Source: Eurosta solidaginis (taxonomy: Eukaryota > Arthropoda > Insecta > Diptera > Tephritidae). Taken from it: 64,000 bases of DNA. The notes beneath the pieces are model-generated. The model had not been told where the DNA came from. It was given only the letters and a program-made list of their open reading frames with translations, and did no database searches. A program made the translations under genes and the position numbers. Below, piece by piece: positions 45,061-57,030 of this stretch; the stretch's first letter is position 1; each line of letters starts with the position of its first letter. The stretch is from NCBI RefSeq assembly GCF_040869045.1, contig NC_090321.1, forward strand, positions 182,995,596-183,059,595, in the 5' to 3' direction.

Positions 45061-47161
45061 ATTAAATTCATTTAAAATAATTCAGATGAATTGTTTTGGT
45101 AGTCATCTTTATACTAATTCAATTAATAAATTAGCTAGAAATTTGTTAGATTGATTTTAATGATTGTGATAAATAATAATTTTAAAACTCAAAGTTTTTG
45201 ATAACGATGTCTGTGAATCAGAACAGCATACAATTTTTTCTCTACAGCGAAAACAGCAGCGGCAATTTTTTTCAAGTTTCGTCAACCAAATTCCTACTAT
45301 ATTATTTTCAATATTTTATGAACATTTTGTAACCCTATCAATTATATTCCGTCAAATCACAAGTTATAAGTCTCCTATAGTTGCACTGATTTTTGGAACG
45401 TGGAGTGTTTCAGATTTTCTTCCAAAAAAAATAGGGCTATGCCCCGTTTGTATGCCAAAAAAAAAAACAAAATGAGCTTTGAGAGGAGGTTGGGCTGATC
45501 TAGGCCAGACGAAAAAGTATTGAGAAACTGAATACTAAAAAAATTCAGAAATCTCTTAATGCAAAGCTCGAAAATTTCGTAACTGGGTGTTACAAAATCC
45601 TGACAACAAACAACAAATTGACAAATAGCCACTGCCTTTTTCGTCTTCGCTGATATACTTATGAAAGTTAAGTCGGCTTCTTTGATCCTAAAAATAACCA
45701 CGAAACAGTCCAAAAACAATCAAGAAATTATTCCTTAAATAATTCTTAAATGATCCTGGAATAGTCATGTAATTATCCCAAAAATTTCAAGACCATCATG
45801 ATCTAAAAAATTACCCCAAAATGGCTTAAAATCTCAAATTTCCAACAGTTCTTATAAATTAATTTAAAAAAAAAAAAAAAAAATTTATTTAATTAGGCTT
45901 TTTTAATATTAATCTTTGCCACTTTCATCAAAACTTGACTTTCAATACTACCTCCACCATTTTTGGCCTTCTTTTAGCGGGAGAATTCTAATTGAAGCTT
46001 TTCTTTCTACCCCAAAAAGCAACAACATGGTAAAATTGCTGACTTTTTTTTTATTTCCTATATTACATAACCGTAAAATATTGCAATCAAATTTGATTTT
46101 AATCGTATGTGATTATATTTTTAATGATTGTGAAAATTGCAAACTACAAACTTTTCTGAGCATTTGATTGCAATCACATTTTGCTTATAACCGTTGATTG
46201 AACAATCATTTATTATATCTAAACTAAAATTTAAAATCATTTATGTGTGTGCGATTGCAATAACTTTTCTGCTACAATCATTGATTGCCAGCATGTCTCG
46301 GCTTCAGTCAGTGATTGTTCAAAATCTCATTATTTATTTATTGCAGTCAATCAGAAAACAATTGGCGCACCATGGTGCTGGGCTACAGTGAATCACATAC
46401 TTTCTTTTAAACAGCTATTCAGTAGTAACAAGTTCAATATTGACAAGCTTACTTCATAAAAAGATTAACTACAAGCTTACAGATGTGATGATAGAGCGCT
46501 GATAATCAAGTTCATTGTAGATTGCAATTTTCATTTTGTTTGTAAATTGATTGTGTGTTCCAAACTTTAACTTTACAAACACAAAATAAACAATGCAATT
46601 TAAACACAATCAAATAAGCAGTGCAATCGTTGATTGTAAATCAAAATGATTGAAAATTTTAAAGGTCTGGTACCAAAACTGTAATGCATATCTAATTCAT
46701 GATCGCTATATGGATCCAGTCATTTTTCCTATGGGCTGACTACTCAAGCACGTACTTTGAAGTCAGTGGTAAGTTTTAAAATCGGTTAAATTACTCTTTT
46801 CAGTAGAAACCTTAACAGAGCAACGAATGATGAACAGCTGAAATGCCATCAGCGTCAGAGGTGGCTGATATATTTAACTTACCAATACCACTTGTGATAT
46901 TTTAATACGTCAAACTAGCCCTTTTAAATCAACGGAAGTCCCTAAATGTGACAGATCTTCAGAAGCAAAATTACTAAAGTCATCAACTCGAATGAAATTC
47001 TAAGGGGAAAATTGGAAATGGACTTGCCGCTTAAGAGGTTGATTTCAACCATGATCAAATTAATATTCAGGTGTTCTCATCCCGTTGATGTTTTCCCTTA
47101 TTCTGACAAGTTCGGCAGCATAATTTAGAGGGTTAGGGGGTCAGAATATTCCCGCGGTAGG
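45061..47161. other. no gene; AT-rich, with CAATCA/TGATTG-rich and AATNATCCC-rich parts
   Basis: 45700-45850 repeats phrases like AATTATCCCAAAAATT and AATGATCCTGGAATAGTC. 46140-46640 has many CAATCA and TGATTG hexamers on both strands. No open frame here has family support. Confidence 0.4.
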
Positions 47162-47536
47162 TATGCCTGTCGTAAGAGGCGACTAAAATAGCAGATTCAA
47201 GGGGCTGTGTAGCGCAACCCTTCAGGTTGCCAGCGCAATATATAGCTTCTCCAAACCTAATTGTCAACCTCACCTATCCGCGGCGAATCCTGTTTCACTA
47301 ACAGACGAGGCTCTGGCGACCCCAAGCTCCTCATGGAACTTGGGGGTGGGGAGGGAGGGGATGGCCTGAAGGTTTAATGTGGCCACATAAATCGTTCCCG
47401 AGATGGTCGGGCTAGACCCTTAATGGCGCTGTGGTACCGGAGCGCAACGGAACTGTATCCGGCAAAGGACCATTACATCGATAACACTCCCCAAAGCCTT
47501 TGGTGAGCAACCTTATCGCTACAACAACAACAACAG
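47162..47536 (+). mobile_element. short (CAA)n-tailed element, copy 3, near-complete
   Basis: It starts TATGCCTGTCGTAAGAGGCG, includes TAGCGCAACCCTTCAGG, GCTTCTCCAAACCTAATTG and GGCTCTGGCGACCCCAAGC, and ends ATCGCTACAACAACAACAAC. It is about 375 bp with no coding capacity. It shows the full layout of the family represented by partial copies at 30876 and 31189. Confidence 0.75.
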
Positions 47537-47866
47537 GGTTTTCTATCACACATAACTGCCTTTGAATTCTACTACGATCGGAGTAGATTTTACTATACGT
47601 TTAAAAATATAATAACTATGTTAGCAGCTACCAGAATTTTTTAGGCATAAACATAAACATAACTTTGTATTCCCCAAAAGATCATAGACAAAATTTTGCA
47701 GAAAACTTAATTTTTTGAGGAAATTTGTAGGAAAAGTTTAGCAATTTGTGCATAAATACACAACTAAAATGAGCTTTCATGTGAAATAAGTGACCCACCA
47801 GAGCGGGAAATAATTTTTCGTGTTATTTGCATTGTATTTGTTTTGAAAAACATAAACAAAAATATG

Positions 47867-48470
47867 TCAAATTATTTTATTTTGTGGACAATATTGGTCT
47901 CTTTTTCTTTTGTTGGAAATTGTTTTTGTAATTTGACTTTCCGATAAAGTTTCGTCAGTTTTTTTGGCTTGGAATCCAAGCAAAAATAAAGTAATGGCAT
48001 ACATGTAGGTATTATTATTTTTATTATAAGGTCTTTTGATGTATCTAAGTACCTCTTCAGGCCTTTTACTCCATATCACATAGGGATTAAGAGTCACACC
48101 ACCTAGATGGGAGAGTCTCTGCCTTGCCAGAGCGACGCATTCGCAGCGAATGTGAACCGGCGTTTCATCCTCCAGTTCACAGGAACGACAAATTTGAGTG
48201 TCGGATAGATTTAACTTACTTAGGTGATATCGTAGACTACAGTGTCCCGTATAGTACCCAGTGAGAGTTCTTAAGTCCTCACTGCTTAGATTAATGAGTT
48301 TGGTTGATATTTTCTTTGCCGGAAGTATAAACAATTTGGCCTGTCTTTGCCCTGGGCAGTCAATCCAGTGTCGTCTGAATTGTATAGTTTCCCAATTACT
48401 TATGGTTTTCCTGGAGTGTGCTTTTGTGAGTCCACAGAAGGGAGAGAAACCTGCAAAGAGAAATTCTAAA
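47867..48470 (-). pseudogene. LINE C-terminal domain (after RNase H) with zinc knuckle
   Basis: The 155-codon frame reads KISTKLINLSSEDLRTLTGY, then YTGHCSLRYHLSKLNL, CRSCELEDETPVHIRCEC and LGGVTLNPYVIW. Upstream, DCPGQRQAKLFI is in the same sense. Such LxxLTGxxTGHxxLxxHL plus CxxC...H...C ends follow the RNase H domain in I/R1/LOA-type LINEs. The RT and most of RNase H are missing. A near-identical piece (GGVTLSPYVIWNKKPEEVL) is at 63700. Confidence 0.7.
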
Positions 48471-49820
48471 AACTCAGAAAAACATTATAAATTTTAATAA
48501 TAATTCAACTAGTTTTCCCGACTTTGGCAAGAAATTTTAAACTTTATTTTACATTGTTTGATTATCTGCTTATACATATTTTTTATAATAATACTTTTAA
48601 AACAAAATTCATGTGACCCTGAATTATATCCATATGTGTAGATATTCCACACACTGCAATTAATACTTGCATATTTACCTTGGAGCAATTTGAACAATTG
48701 GCGAATTTTAATGTCTTAATTAACCGCATTTTAATGTGTTAATTAATCGCATTCTTTATAGATATGCATATTTGAAACCACATGTATGAACATGCTGCAT
48801 TAAACGTTCTCAAAGAACACAAAATGCACAAATATAAACTAAGATGGATTTATGTGCAAAATCCTTACAGCTTCCATTATTACTACGAAGGTATTCACAA
48901 CAAAGTTTACATTCTCAACTAAACAAACCGATTTCAATTTTCCAATAATCGCAGTATTGCCGGTACTCTGGGTATTTTTAAATTGCATTACAACTGCAAA
49001 ATAAGCTAATAAGTACTAAAAACGTAGAGGCTAGTTGTAGAGTTGCTTTGACCATATGTTCCTTTGATTTTTCCACATAAATATCTGTAGCTGCTATTGT
49101 TTACTTGAAGGCTTCCTGCGTATGGTTTATGTGGTTATAACTTACACATTTGTATATATGTATGTTTACAACTTTAACTAGGAACAACTATATCCAAGAA
49201 GAAAGAAACAGATTGAAAACTTGCTGGATATTAGGATACAACGATTAATCGAGCGGCTATCGGTGTTATCATGGGTTGAATTAAAAAGAGCTGAGGTAGT
49301 GAAAATCCTTTCGGCATTACAAAGAATATTAAACATGGTTTTGATGAAAAATGCCTGTAGAATTTTGTGATTATATAAAAAGATGAGGTTTTTACCAAGG
49401 CGAATTTAGTACGAAGTATTGTTATCCCAACAGCTGATTGCTTCTTCTTGAATATTATCCATACAACGCCTTGGTACAACAAGATGTCTGTTAATCGAAA
49501 TCAATGCAAATTTTCTTTTGACTTGATATTCTTCTGCACAGCGAATTGGAATGAATTCGCTTTGCCATTACTTTGTATAGATTTTCCTTGATCGGAAAAC
49601 AAAAAGCAACCTTGAAAGTATGTTGGGTTACAAGGAAAGCATCAACAAAAATTTGCTACTCATTTGATATAAGTGGTTTGAGCTAAACGCGCTTGTACAA
49701 TAAGCAACCAGATGTCCAGAATTGTGCAGCGTTTCAAAGCGAAAAATAGGTGCTATTGTGAATGAGAAGCTGAAAAGAACTTCAGAGATTCCAGCTAAAA
49801 GTCCAACCACTGGAAACTTC
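48471..49820. other. no recognised gene
   Basis: AT-rich intronic DNA. No supported features. Confidence 0.4.
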
Positions 49821-50009
49821 TGACCAGGAACGGAAAATAATAATAATTATTTTTTTCGGAGTCGAAAAAGTCCGGGTCAAAAAATTGTCCCAGGTGAAAA
49901 TGTTTGAGTTCTCAAGTATCCCTATAGCAATATCATGTCGAACCCTTTTTATATTTTGAACTTTTTTCATAAAAGTCCACATATAAAAGTAAAATCTGTA
50001 TTTTTATTT

Positions 50010-50298
50010 TTTGAATCCGATAGAACTGGTTAAACTCGCACTTTAAAAAAAAAAGTTCGGAAATAAAAGTTAAATCCGGACTTTTATTTTGTAAGGCAAA
50101 ATTAAAAGTCCGGCTTGATAACAAAGAAACGGCTTACAGAATAAAATTTTTTTTATTTCGGATAAGCCGTTTCTTCGTTATCAAGCCGGACTTTTATTTT
50201 GGCATAAAAAATAAAGGTCCGGATATAACTTTTATTTCCGAAATTTTATTTTTAAAAGTCCGAGTTTAACTAGTTTTATCGGACTCAGGTAATAAAAA
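50010..50298. mobile_element. foldback MITE: two arms of about 130 bp, 26-bp loop
   Basis: GGCTTGATAACAAAGAAACGG plus CTTA (50112-50136) pairs with the inverted copy at 50163-50187, with one change. Further out, AAAAGTCCGG/CCGGACTTTT, AACTCGCACTTT/AAAGTCCGAGTT and CCGATAGAAC/GTTTTATCGG pair in register. The whole segment can fold into one long hairpin. No coding capacity and no clear target duplication. Confidence 0.75.
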
Positions 50299-53150
50299 CC
50301 GGAAAATAATTTTTATCTTGATCCAAATATATTATAAGTCCAAAATTAATAGTTTTGCAATGAATTATATTATAAAAGGAAAAATAGCTTCCGTCCCTGC
50401 TTCTGACAAACATCACAGAATAAAACAAACAAACAAAAATTACAAACCCAAGAGTTATAAACGAAAATTTAGAGGCTTTTCAGCAATAAGGAAGAAGATA
50501 GTTTGCAAGCACGCGACATTTTAGGTGATTAAGCAATCTCTTGTGGGCAAACGCAAACAAAAGACGGTATTTGTTGGTAATGTTTTCTTTTTGTGCTCAT
50601 TTTCACTATTGAGAGCCTTCGGATGACGATTTTGCACTTTATAATGCACCATACACCGTACTAGTGCTATTGATCCAAGTTAGTCCATAACTGCACATTT
50701 GGTGATTATTTATGGTTAAAGAATTATATTTTGCAGTAAATTAAATCTTTCATTTTACTTTTTGCCATCCACCCATAAGTATCGCATATGTTTTATTTTT
50801 GATATAGTTGTTGAATATTTTGAGAGAGCTGATTATAAGACATAATCGTTCGTAAGCTTGTTCTAAGCGAGCAGGAAAAAGCTAGAACCTATAGAAAATA
50901 AACCAATATTATATGTGTCAAATTTTACCCGAAGACTTAACGAGGGTTAAAAATATCTAAAACTCGGAGTGTAATAATAATTATTAGTCACGGCCATGCT
51001 CAATCCCGATTCATGCACCCTTTGCAAAGTGAGACATCTACGAGCAAGCTGCGGTATGCAAACCGTGTGACGCCTAGCGTCTGTGTGGAAAAATACATTG
51101 TGTAGGAGTACCTCTTTGCCTTTTCCGGTTCAGGGAGCCGCAGGTTCCTACGTATTTTCACAATAAGGGAGGACTGCAAGCAGGCGAAGAACTGCTACAA
51201 CAACAAGCGGGTGTATGAATTAAGTAAATTAGCTAGCTACATGTATATATAAATGTGTAACTATTTGTCATCCGCGTTGGGCACTGGGCTTGGAGCCCGC
51301 CAAGTCAAAACCCTTTGAAAACTGAAAAACTAGTAGCATGTCTGATATAAGACATTTTTTTTGATTAAGATTTGAATGGAATGTACGGACCCTTTGAAAA
51401 GAAGGATGCCGTCTAGAAGAAAAAAAAAAACTGCCGAAAACCTTATGACTTTCAAGAAAGGAGCTTAGCAATAATCTTATTCCATTCGTATATGTAAATA
51501 ATAAATATTAAAGTTTTCGTGAGAAAACGGAAGTTCAGGAAGCTACGATGCAAGTTCTGAAAAAATTAAAAAAAAACCAATTAAAGTTTAGAGTTTCCAA
51601 TTTTAATGAGGAAAATTGCAATTTATGTTAAGGAAATTACGATTCAAGTAAATTTCAATTTTACTTAATAAATTTTTATCAATTTTCTGAACATGCATTG
51701 CAACTTTCTGAATTCACATTGGAAATACGGAACATGAATTGCAATTTACTGAACATCAATGTAACTCTCAGAGCTTGTTCAAAGGGTTAATTTCAAGTAT
51801 TTATAAGGTTAATTTACATTATGGCCATTGACCCTATAGCCAAGGATAGAGTCGCAGAGTACTAAAGTTAACTTTTTTCATTTGCATAGATTTGAATACA
51901 CACTCCACTATTGATTACTTATATAGGTACATATGTAGATCAAAGCTTTTAGTTGACAAACGGCATCTGAATGCCATTTCTCCAAGCAAATTGCAAACCA
52001 ATTCCCATACTAACACAGCAATTTACATTTCATTTATGAATTCGCTTAGGGGTATACAATGTATGTATGTATATATTTTAATACCCTGTTTGAATACTGA
52101 ACTGCTTTCTGTAGGTCAATTTTAGCGGACTTGAAGGAGGCAAAACTGATGTAGAAAATTGTATGAGTTGAAATAAAAGAAAAGATTATATATATTAAAG
52201 AGACTTGGAAACCGGTTATAATTTTACCAGTCTTCTAACAAAATTAATCAAATCCAAGAATTTATCTAGCACGATTCTTTAGGGGCATAGCGTTGTTGCT
52301 GTTTACTTGCAAAACCTGTACAACTTTATATTTATCTCTTGTTCAATTGCCAAGTGCAGGAAGAATACTTCAGTTGGTAACTAATTGGCCATAAAGTTAG
52401 TTGATTGCTGGTCGAAACCATGCCGGACAGATGGAGTACATCGACATAGCTGTGCATACAAAACAACCATTGGCGATTTGTGTTCATGTTCTGATATCTT
52501 TTGTTTTTAGACGTGAAAGCAGAAAATGTGTATTCGGATGGTATGAAATGCTTACCGTTAGTTTGAATGTAGGTATGTGCATTACTTCACTCACAAGTAC
52601 CCGACCTTTGATTTACATTTTGATGCACTTTGTGGGTACATACTTGTGCGTGGCAAGTGAAATGTGGCTTATGCCAAGGTAATAAGGAAACCTTAAGGCC
52701 GTTTCCACATTTCGACATTGAACATTGAGGCTATAACGGTTTGTGCTTTGTGGGTGGTTAGATAATTGGCTAGGTGCTTATTTGATGGCAAATATTATGC
52801 ATATAAAGTAGCACATGATTACCGCATAAGATTTACTGGTGTACAATGATGATTAGGACTAGAAATGTAATGGTGAAAAGAAAGTGGGCCAAAGACGTTA
52901 TCGCCACATCAAACGGGCATAGATTCAATTGCCCTTATGACGACTTGATAGACTTTATGGCCATTTAGGAAATGAGCGTTTTGAAGAAAAAACCATAATC
53001 ATATGCAGCAAGTTAAGATCAGCACAAGAGCAAAGAACTTCTGTTGGGTGGGTTATACGTTTCGCTGAATATGATTATAATGATAAAAAGCAGCGCCGGA
53101 AAATTTTAAATCAAAATCCGAGCAATTTTTTTATTTTAAATATTCTCCTA
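50299..53150. other. no gene; one probable (CAA)-tailed LINE 3' end
   Basis: About 50990-51213 ends in GAACTGCTACAACAACAAGC. This is the same GCTACAACAACAA junction as the LINE at 60123, so it is probably a 3' UTR remnant. The rest is AT-rich with ATGTATGTATATATT near 52061 and no exon. Confidence 0.4.
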
Positions 53151-53239
53151 ATTTTTTGCAGAACTTGCTTCTTTCTCAGAGAGAACTTCGATCGGCGCAA
53201 TATCGCCATTTCCATCATCAGATTAAAGCAACAAAAAAA

Positions 53240-53560
53240 TATATATATACTTGGCGCTTTTCGTATCGAAGAACACGACATCGATTACGTCGTTTTGGAC
53301 AGAATGCACAACACCAGTGTTCTAGATATGCGTGCTTTACCGGGTCCAAATATCGACTCGGACTACTAAATTGCGGCAGCCTAGTATTATGCGAAATACT
53401 GGAGCCTAAAAGCGACCAACTGATAGGAAATAACTAGTGCGGCTTCAGATTTAGTGAACCTACTATCGAAAAGATTTTTACGATACGTTAACTTCTTGAA
53501 AAGACTCACACTTAGAGAATCGACAGGTATCATCTTTTCGCTATTGACAGTGCGCAAAGG
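53240..53560 (+). pseudogene. RTE fragment: endonuclease end joined to RT start
   Basis: Near 53270-53370 one frame reads DIDYVVLDRMHNTSVLDMRA then PGPNIDSDY, the end of the RTE endonuclease with the SDH-like site mutated. From 53390 another frame reads EILEPKSDQLIGNN and CGFRFSEPTIEKIFTIR, matching CGFRPGKSTIDQIF of the copy at 41020. The sequence between them is deleted, with several stops. Confidence 0.7.
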
Positions 53561-53992
53561 GTTTGCCTCTCTATTGTGCCACAACTTTAACTAGATCATG
53601 GAGATTATAATTCTTACAGCAAATCGAAGCCGCGACAAACTCTCCACGAACAAACTCACGCCCTATAAGTCTCTCATCACAGCTTTCGACACAAGTGTTA
53701 TCGGTTTGTTATCAAAATGGTATTGGTTTGTCATAAAAAATGTATCGATTTCATATCGGAAATTTACCGATTTATTCTCGGAGCACTATTAATTTGTTCG
53801 ACATATTATGAGTTTGTTGTGAAATAGATACCGATAAAACATCTATATAAAATCAATGACTTATCTTGAACCGGTCGATAACAAGCCAATATACAACCAT
53901 AAAGAAGCCACTGACTTTTCGATAGCAGATTAGCTGATATTAAAACAATAACTTGCCTCTACTTCTGTCGTGGTTTAATCTCAAGCCCTGAG

Positions 53993-54072
53993 CATGGCCA
54001 AGTTTCTTCAAAATGAGGAAAAATTCTTCAAATTGAGGAATTTTTCCTCATTTTGAAGAAATTTTGGCCATG
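53993..54072 (+). other. near-perfect intronic hairpin, about 33 paired bases, 11-nt loop
   Basis: TTTCTTCAAAATGAGGAAAA (54003-54022) and its extension to 54026 pair perfectly with the inverted copy at 54038-54061. CATGGCCA pairs with TGGCCATG outside a small internal bulge. It lies 225 bp upstream of the exon at 54298 and would be transcribed in the plus-strand intron. Confidence 0.7.
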
Positions 54073-54297
54073 CGTAGAGGAAAAAATTTCTTAAGTGTCA
54101 TTTCATTCAAGTTTTTTCTGAGTGTACTTATGAATATTGGAATACGTACTTATATGTAGTATGTATAGATGTTTATTTGTAGGTTATGCAACCGGAAATT
54201 TTGTTTTCCTATTCCTTTGCATTGCATATTAATTACACCGCTTGTAAACATGTCTACCATTAAAAGTCATCCAATTATTTCATGGTCTCACTTGCAG

Positions 54298-54983
54298 GCA
54301 TCGGTGCGAACAACTTCCATGCCATGACTGTTTCGGTTACACAAACAACGCAAGGTAGATCCACCATAACCGCCACCACAAAACCCTGCACTGCTTCCAG
54401 ATGCTATGCTTCCACACGTTCAGCCGCAATGATGGCACTTGCATTGGGTGGTCAACCACGACCAAAAAGTCCAGCAACAACTACAATACCGAAAACGAAT
54501 ACAAATAATAGTAAAAATGCACAAACAACAAACAGCAATAATAAATCAGCGATCAACTTCTCAAACTCCAACAATAGTCCCACACCCTCGCAAAAAACCG
54601 TCATTAACGCCGTTAACACCAACAACAAATCACCGAATGCTGTTCAACAAATCGTCAGCAATAATAGCCCCACCCATAATCGTCAGATTACCGTTGCATC
54701 GGTACATATGAATGGTGGTACTAGCGTGGGTTTTGCTAGCGGCGGTAGCGCTTCGAGTGGCTCCGACAATGACGGCTTCAACACCTCGTCTTCATCGTCG
54801 GCCACAGCGTTGCGTCGTTTGTATTTCAAGAGTGGACGTAAATCAAAAACGAACTCAACGGTTACCAGTTCGATTACTAATATACCGTTGAATGCAATTT
54901 CAACAGCAGCACAAGCATTTCACACGTCGATAAGTGGTGCGATACCATTGTCAGCTGGCGGGGTAGCTTCGCCAGTGCCGAAG
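54298..54983 (+). CDS. unidentified Asn/Ser/Thr-rich protein, internal exon b
   Basis: The acceptor CATGGTCTCACTTGCAG precedes 54298 and the donor GTGAGT follows 54983. The two opening bases complete the Gly codon from the exon at 37040. The 686-base frame then encodes GIGANNFHAMTVSVTQTTQG, CASTRSAAMMALALGG-like, a long Asn-rich tract (TNTNNSKNAQTTNSNN and similar), SGSDNDGFNTSSSSSAT, RRLYFKSGRKSK and IPLSAGGVASPVPK. It is low complexity and probably disordered, with a basic patch near LYFKSGRKSK. The exon ends in phase 0. No domain is recognisable. Confidence 0.75.
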
Positions 54984-56078
54984 GTGAGTGAAAATATGTG
55001 TTTCTTTTTTATGCAAGTCTTTAGTGGAGAACCAGAATATAGTCACAGTTATGGTAGAGCAAATATGTAATTCGAGTTGCGTTTAGTCCAGGAAAATTAA
55101 GTTCAGTTTAGACTTCGTAAATTTTTGGAGAACGTTATGAAAATTCAGTGCCCACAAGCGATAACAGCTAAGCTGAGGTTATATCTTGAATTAGTTTTTA
55201 ATATTCAGCTATATGTTCTCCGTACTTAAATTATCACATAATTGAATGACTTTTGCTCAAAAAGTGAAGATTTTTCAATATGTAATAACAACCAAATTCT
55301 ATGTTGCTGAGCAAAAACGCTAAAAATATTCAAAAACTGTTAGCTTTGTAGTAACGAAAGTATGTAAGTTAATTGATATGAGTAAAGAATAGCGATTTAA
55401 CAAATCATTCTTTGATTTTGTCAATATGTTATACAGCTCCGTTCCCACAAAGAAGGTATAGCTTAACATGATGCAAATACAACCGCGATGTGAAAGCTAA
55501 ATGTCAGAAATGTCAAAATAATATTAAAATCATCTAGAAATTTTCCATTAGGGGTCAAGAACTATCTCCAAATAGCCTGCAACTATCCCAAAAGCAATCC
55601 AAAGATTATCCAAAGATAATAATGAAATTAATCCAAAATATTCACCGATATAGTCCCAAAACAATACGGAGAAAGACTCGAAGGGATCTTGATACCGGAT
55701 ATCATTCTAAAACTATCCTCATATAAGTAGTACCGAAACTATCCTCTATTATCCGCGAAAAATCAGGAGAATGTCCCGACGGGATCCGTGGACTGTCACG
55801 AAATTGCCGCCCACAAGTCCGATATGATCCCAAAAATTATCCTCAAATAGACCCGAAACTGTCCCGAAACTATCCCGAAAATAATCCCAAAGGAGTTCAG
55901 GAACGATCCCGAAACTCCAACGAAACAGCTCACAATCGATCAAGAGTGAGGAATTGATTTTCTCTGCAACTTTCCCAAAACAGCTTAGACTTTGGTTGAA
56001 ATGACCAATATACCAAATATCATTGGTCTCGGTTCATTAAATGGAAGTTGAAACGAGTTATAAAAACATTTAGAGGAG
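54984..56078. other. intron start, with cryptic TCCCGAAAC repeats at 55540-55940
   Basis: The segment 55540-55940 is composed of loosely repeated ATCCCGAAACTATCC, GTCCCAAAACAATAC and TATCCTCAAATAGACCC phrases with no fixed period. It resembles 3530-3840, 45700-45850 and 62440-62540. Nothing else recognised. Confidence 0.45.
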
Positions 56079-56113
56079 AGGAGCGGGATGCGCTTCCCAA
56101 GGCAGTCGGTTCT

Positions 56114-56990
56114 ATGTACCGGAGCGACTCGGGATTTTTCCCGACCAAGGACTGTCATTTCAGTGTGACCCCATCTAATTTGTTTCGTCCTTCCCACAAA
56201 TTGTCATCCTCCCAGCAGCTCCTTGCAGCAGGACTGCTCCATATTCTCTTACTCCGGGAAGGCATCGAATCCAGTCCGGGTCCGTCTCCTGACCCCGGTC
56301 CTGAGAAATGGTTTTGCTGCATCTGCCGGAAAAGAATCTTTTTAGGACGGTCATACTCTGTTCAGTGTGTCTCGTGCAAGGGATGGTTGCATCGGACAGG
56401 TTGTTCTGGGCTTGATCCCAAAACCCGACGTCCACGTAACTTTTATAAATCTTTTGTGGCTCCTTGCTGTTCACGCCCAAGGGCGTCCCGTAGGCTTCGT
56501 CTAAGCGCCCCCCCCCACTACCTTCCAGCAGCCCCGCTGCTCAGCAAGCCACAACAAGTACCCGCTGCTGCTCGCGCCCCACGGCGCCAACAACTCAAAC
56601 AGCTGCTACCACTCATAACTACAATCTTCGTTGTAGAGTCGGAAGCAATGCTGAGCAGCAGCCCCTGCCCCCGTCTTCTCCCCCCTCTTTTCCGGCAGCA
56701 ATCGTGTAGGTCAGGGAAACAGACTCTTAGTCCCTACCTCCGTTTGCACCGTTTGCCAGCACAGAATATATATGTTTGCGACATCCGCCCAATGCAGCTC
56801 CTGCCTTGGGTGGTGCCACTTCCCTAGATGTTCTGGTCTCCGCGACGGCAACCCCCCGACGGGTTTCATCGCGCCATATTGCCAGGCCGCAAACCCAAAT
56901 CATCCGGGTACCCCAATGCTTTGCCCAAGGATGCCCAGTCCCAGGGCCACAACAGCAATTGCGTCCTGGCCTTCCCCAACCCAGGCTTAG
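56114..56990 (+). pseudogene. LINE-C ORF1: 2A-like motif plus two PHD-like zinc fingers, frameshifted
   Basis: A start codon at 56114 opens MYRSDSGFFPTKDCHF. LLLREGIESSPGP at 56246-56284 resembles a 2A ribosome-skipping peptide (DxExNPGP) with Asn changed to Ser. Then follow FCCICRKRI, VQCVSCKGWLHRTGCSGLD and FVAPCC, a PHD-like finger (56309-56475). A second finger, VCTVCQHRIYM, AQCSSCLGWCHFPRCSGL and GFIAPYC, lies at about 56742-56897 in another frame. At least one frameshift therefore separates the fingers. The middle is Pro/Ala-rich. ORF1 proteins of this type bind the element RNA; that role is family knowledge. Confidence 0.8.
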
Positions 56991-57030
56991 TCACCCGTCC
57001 CTTACCCCCAGAGTGGCGACGTCTCCCCTT

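Noticed and set aside
47162..47536. Interpretation as a structured host ncRNA
   Set aside because: Repeated copies with target duplications and a (CAA)n tail show it is a retroposed element.
54439..54711. 90-codon overlapping frame within exon b
   Set aside because: The other frame is favoured by matching splice phases on both sides.
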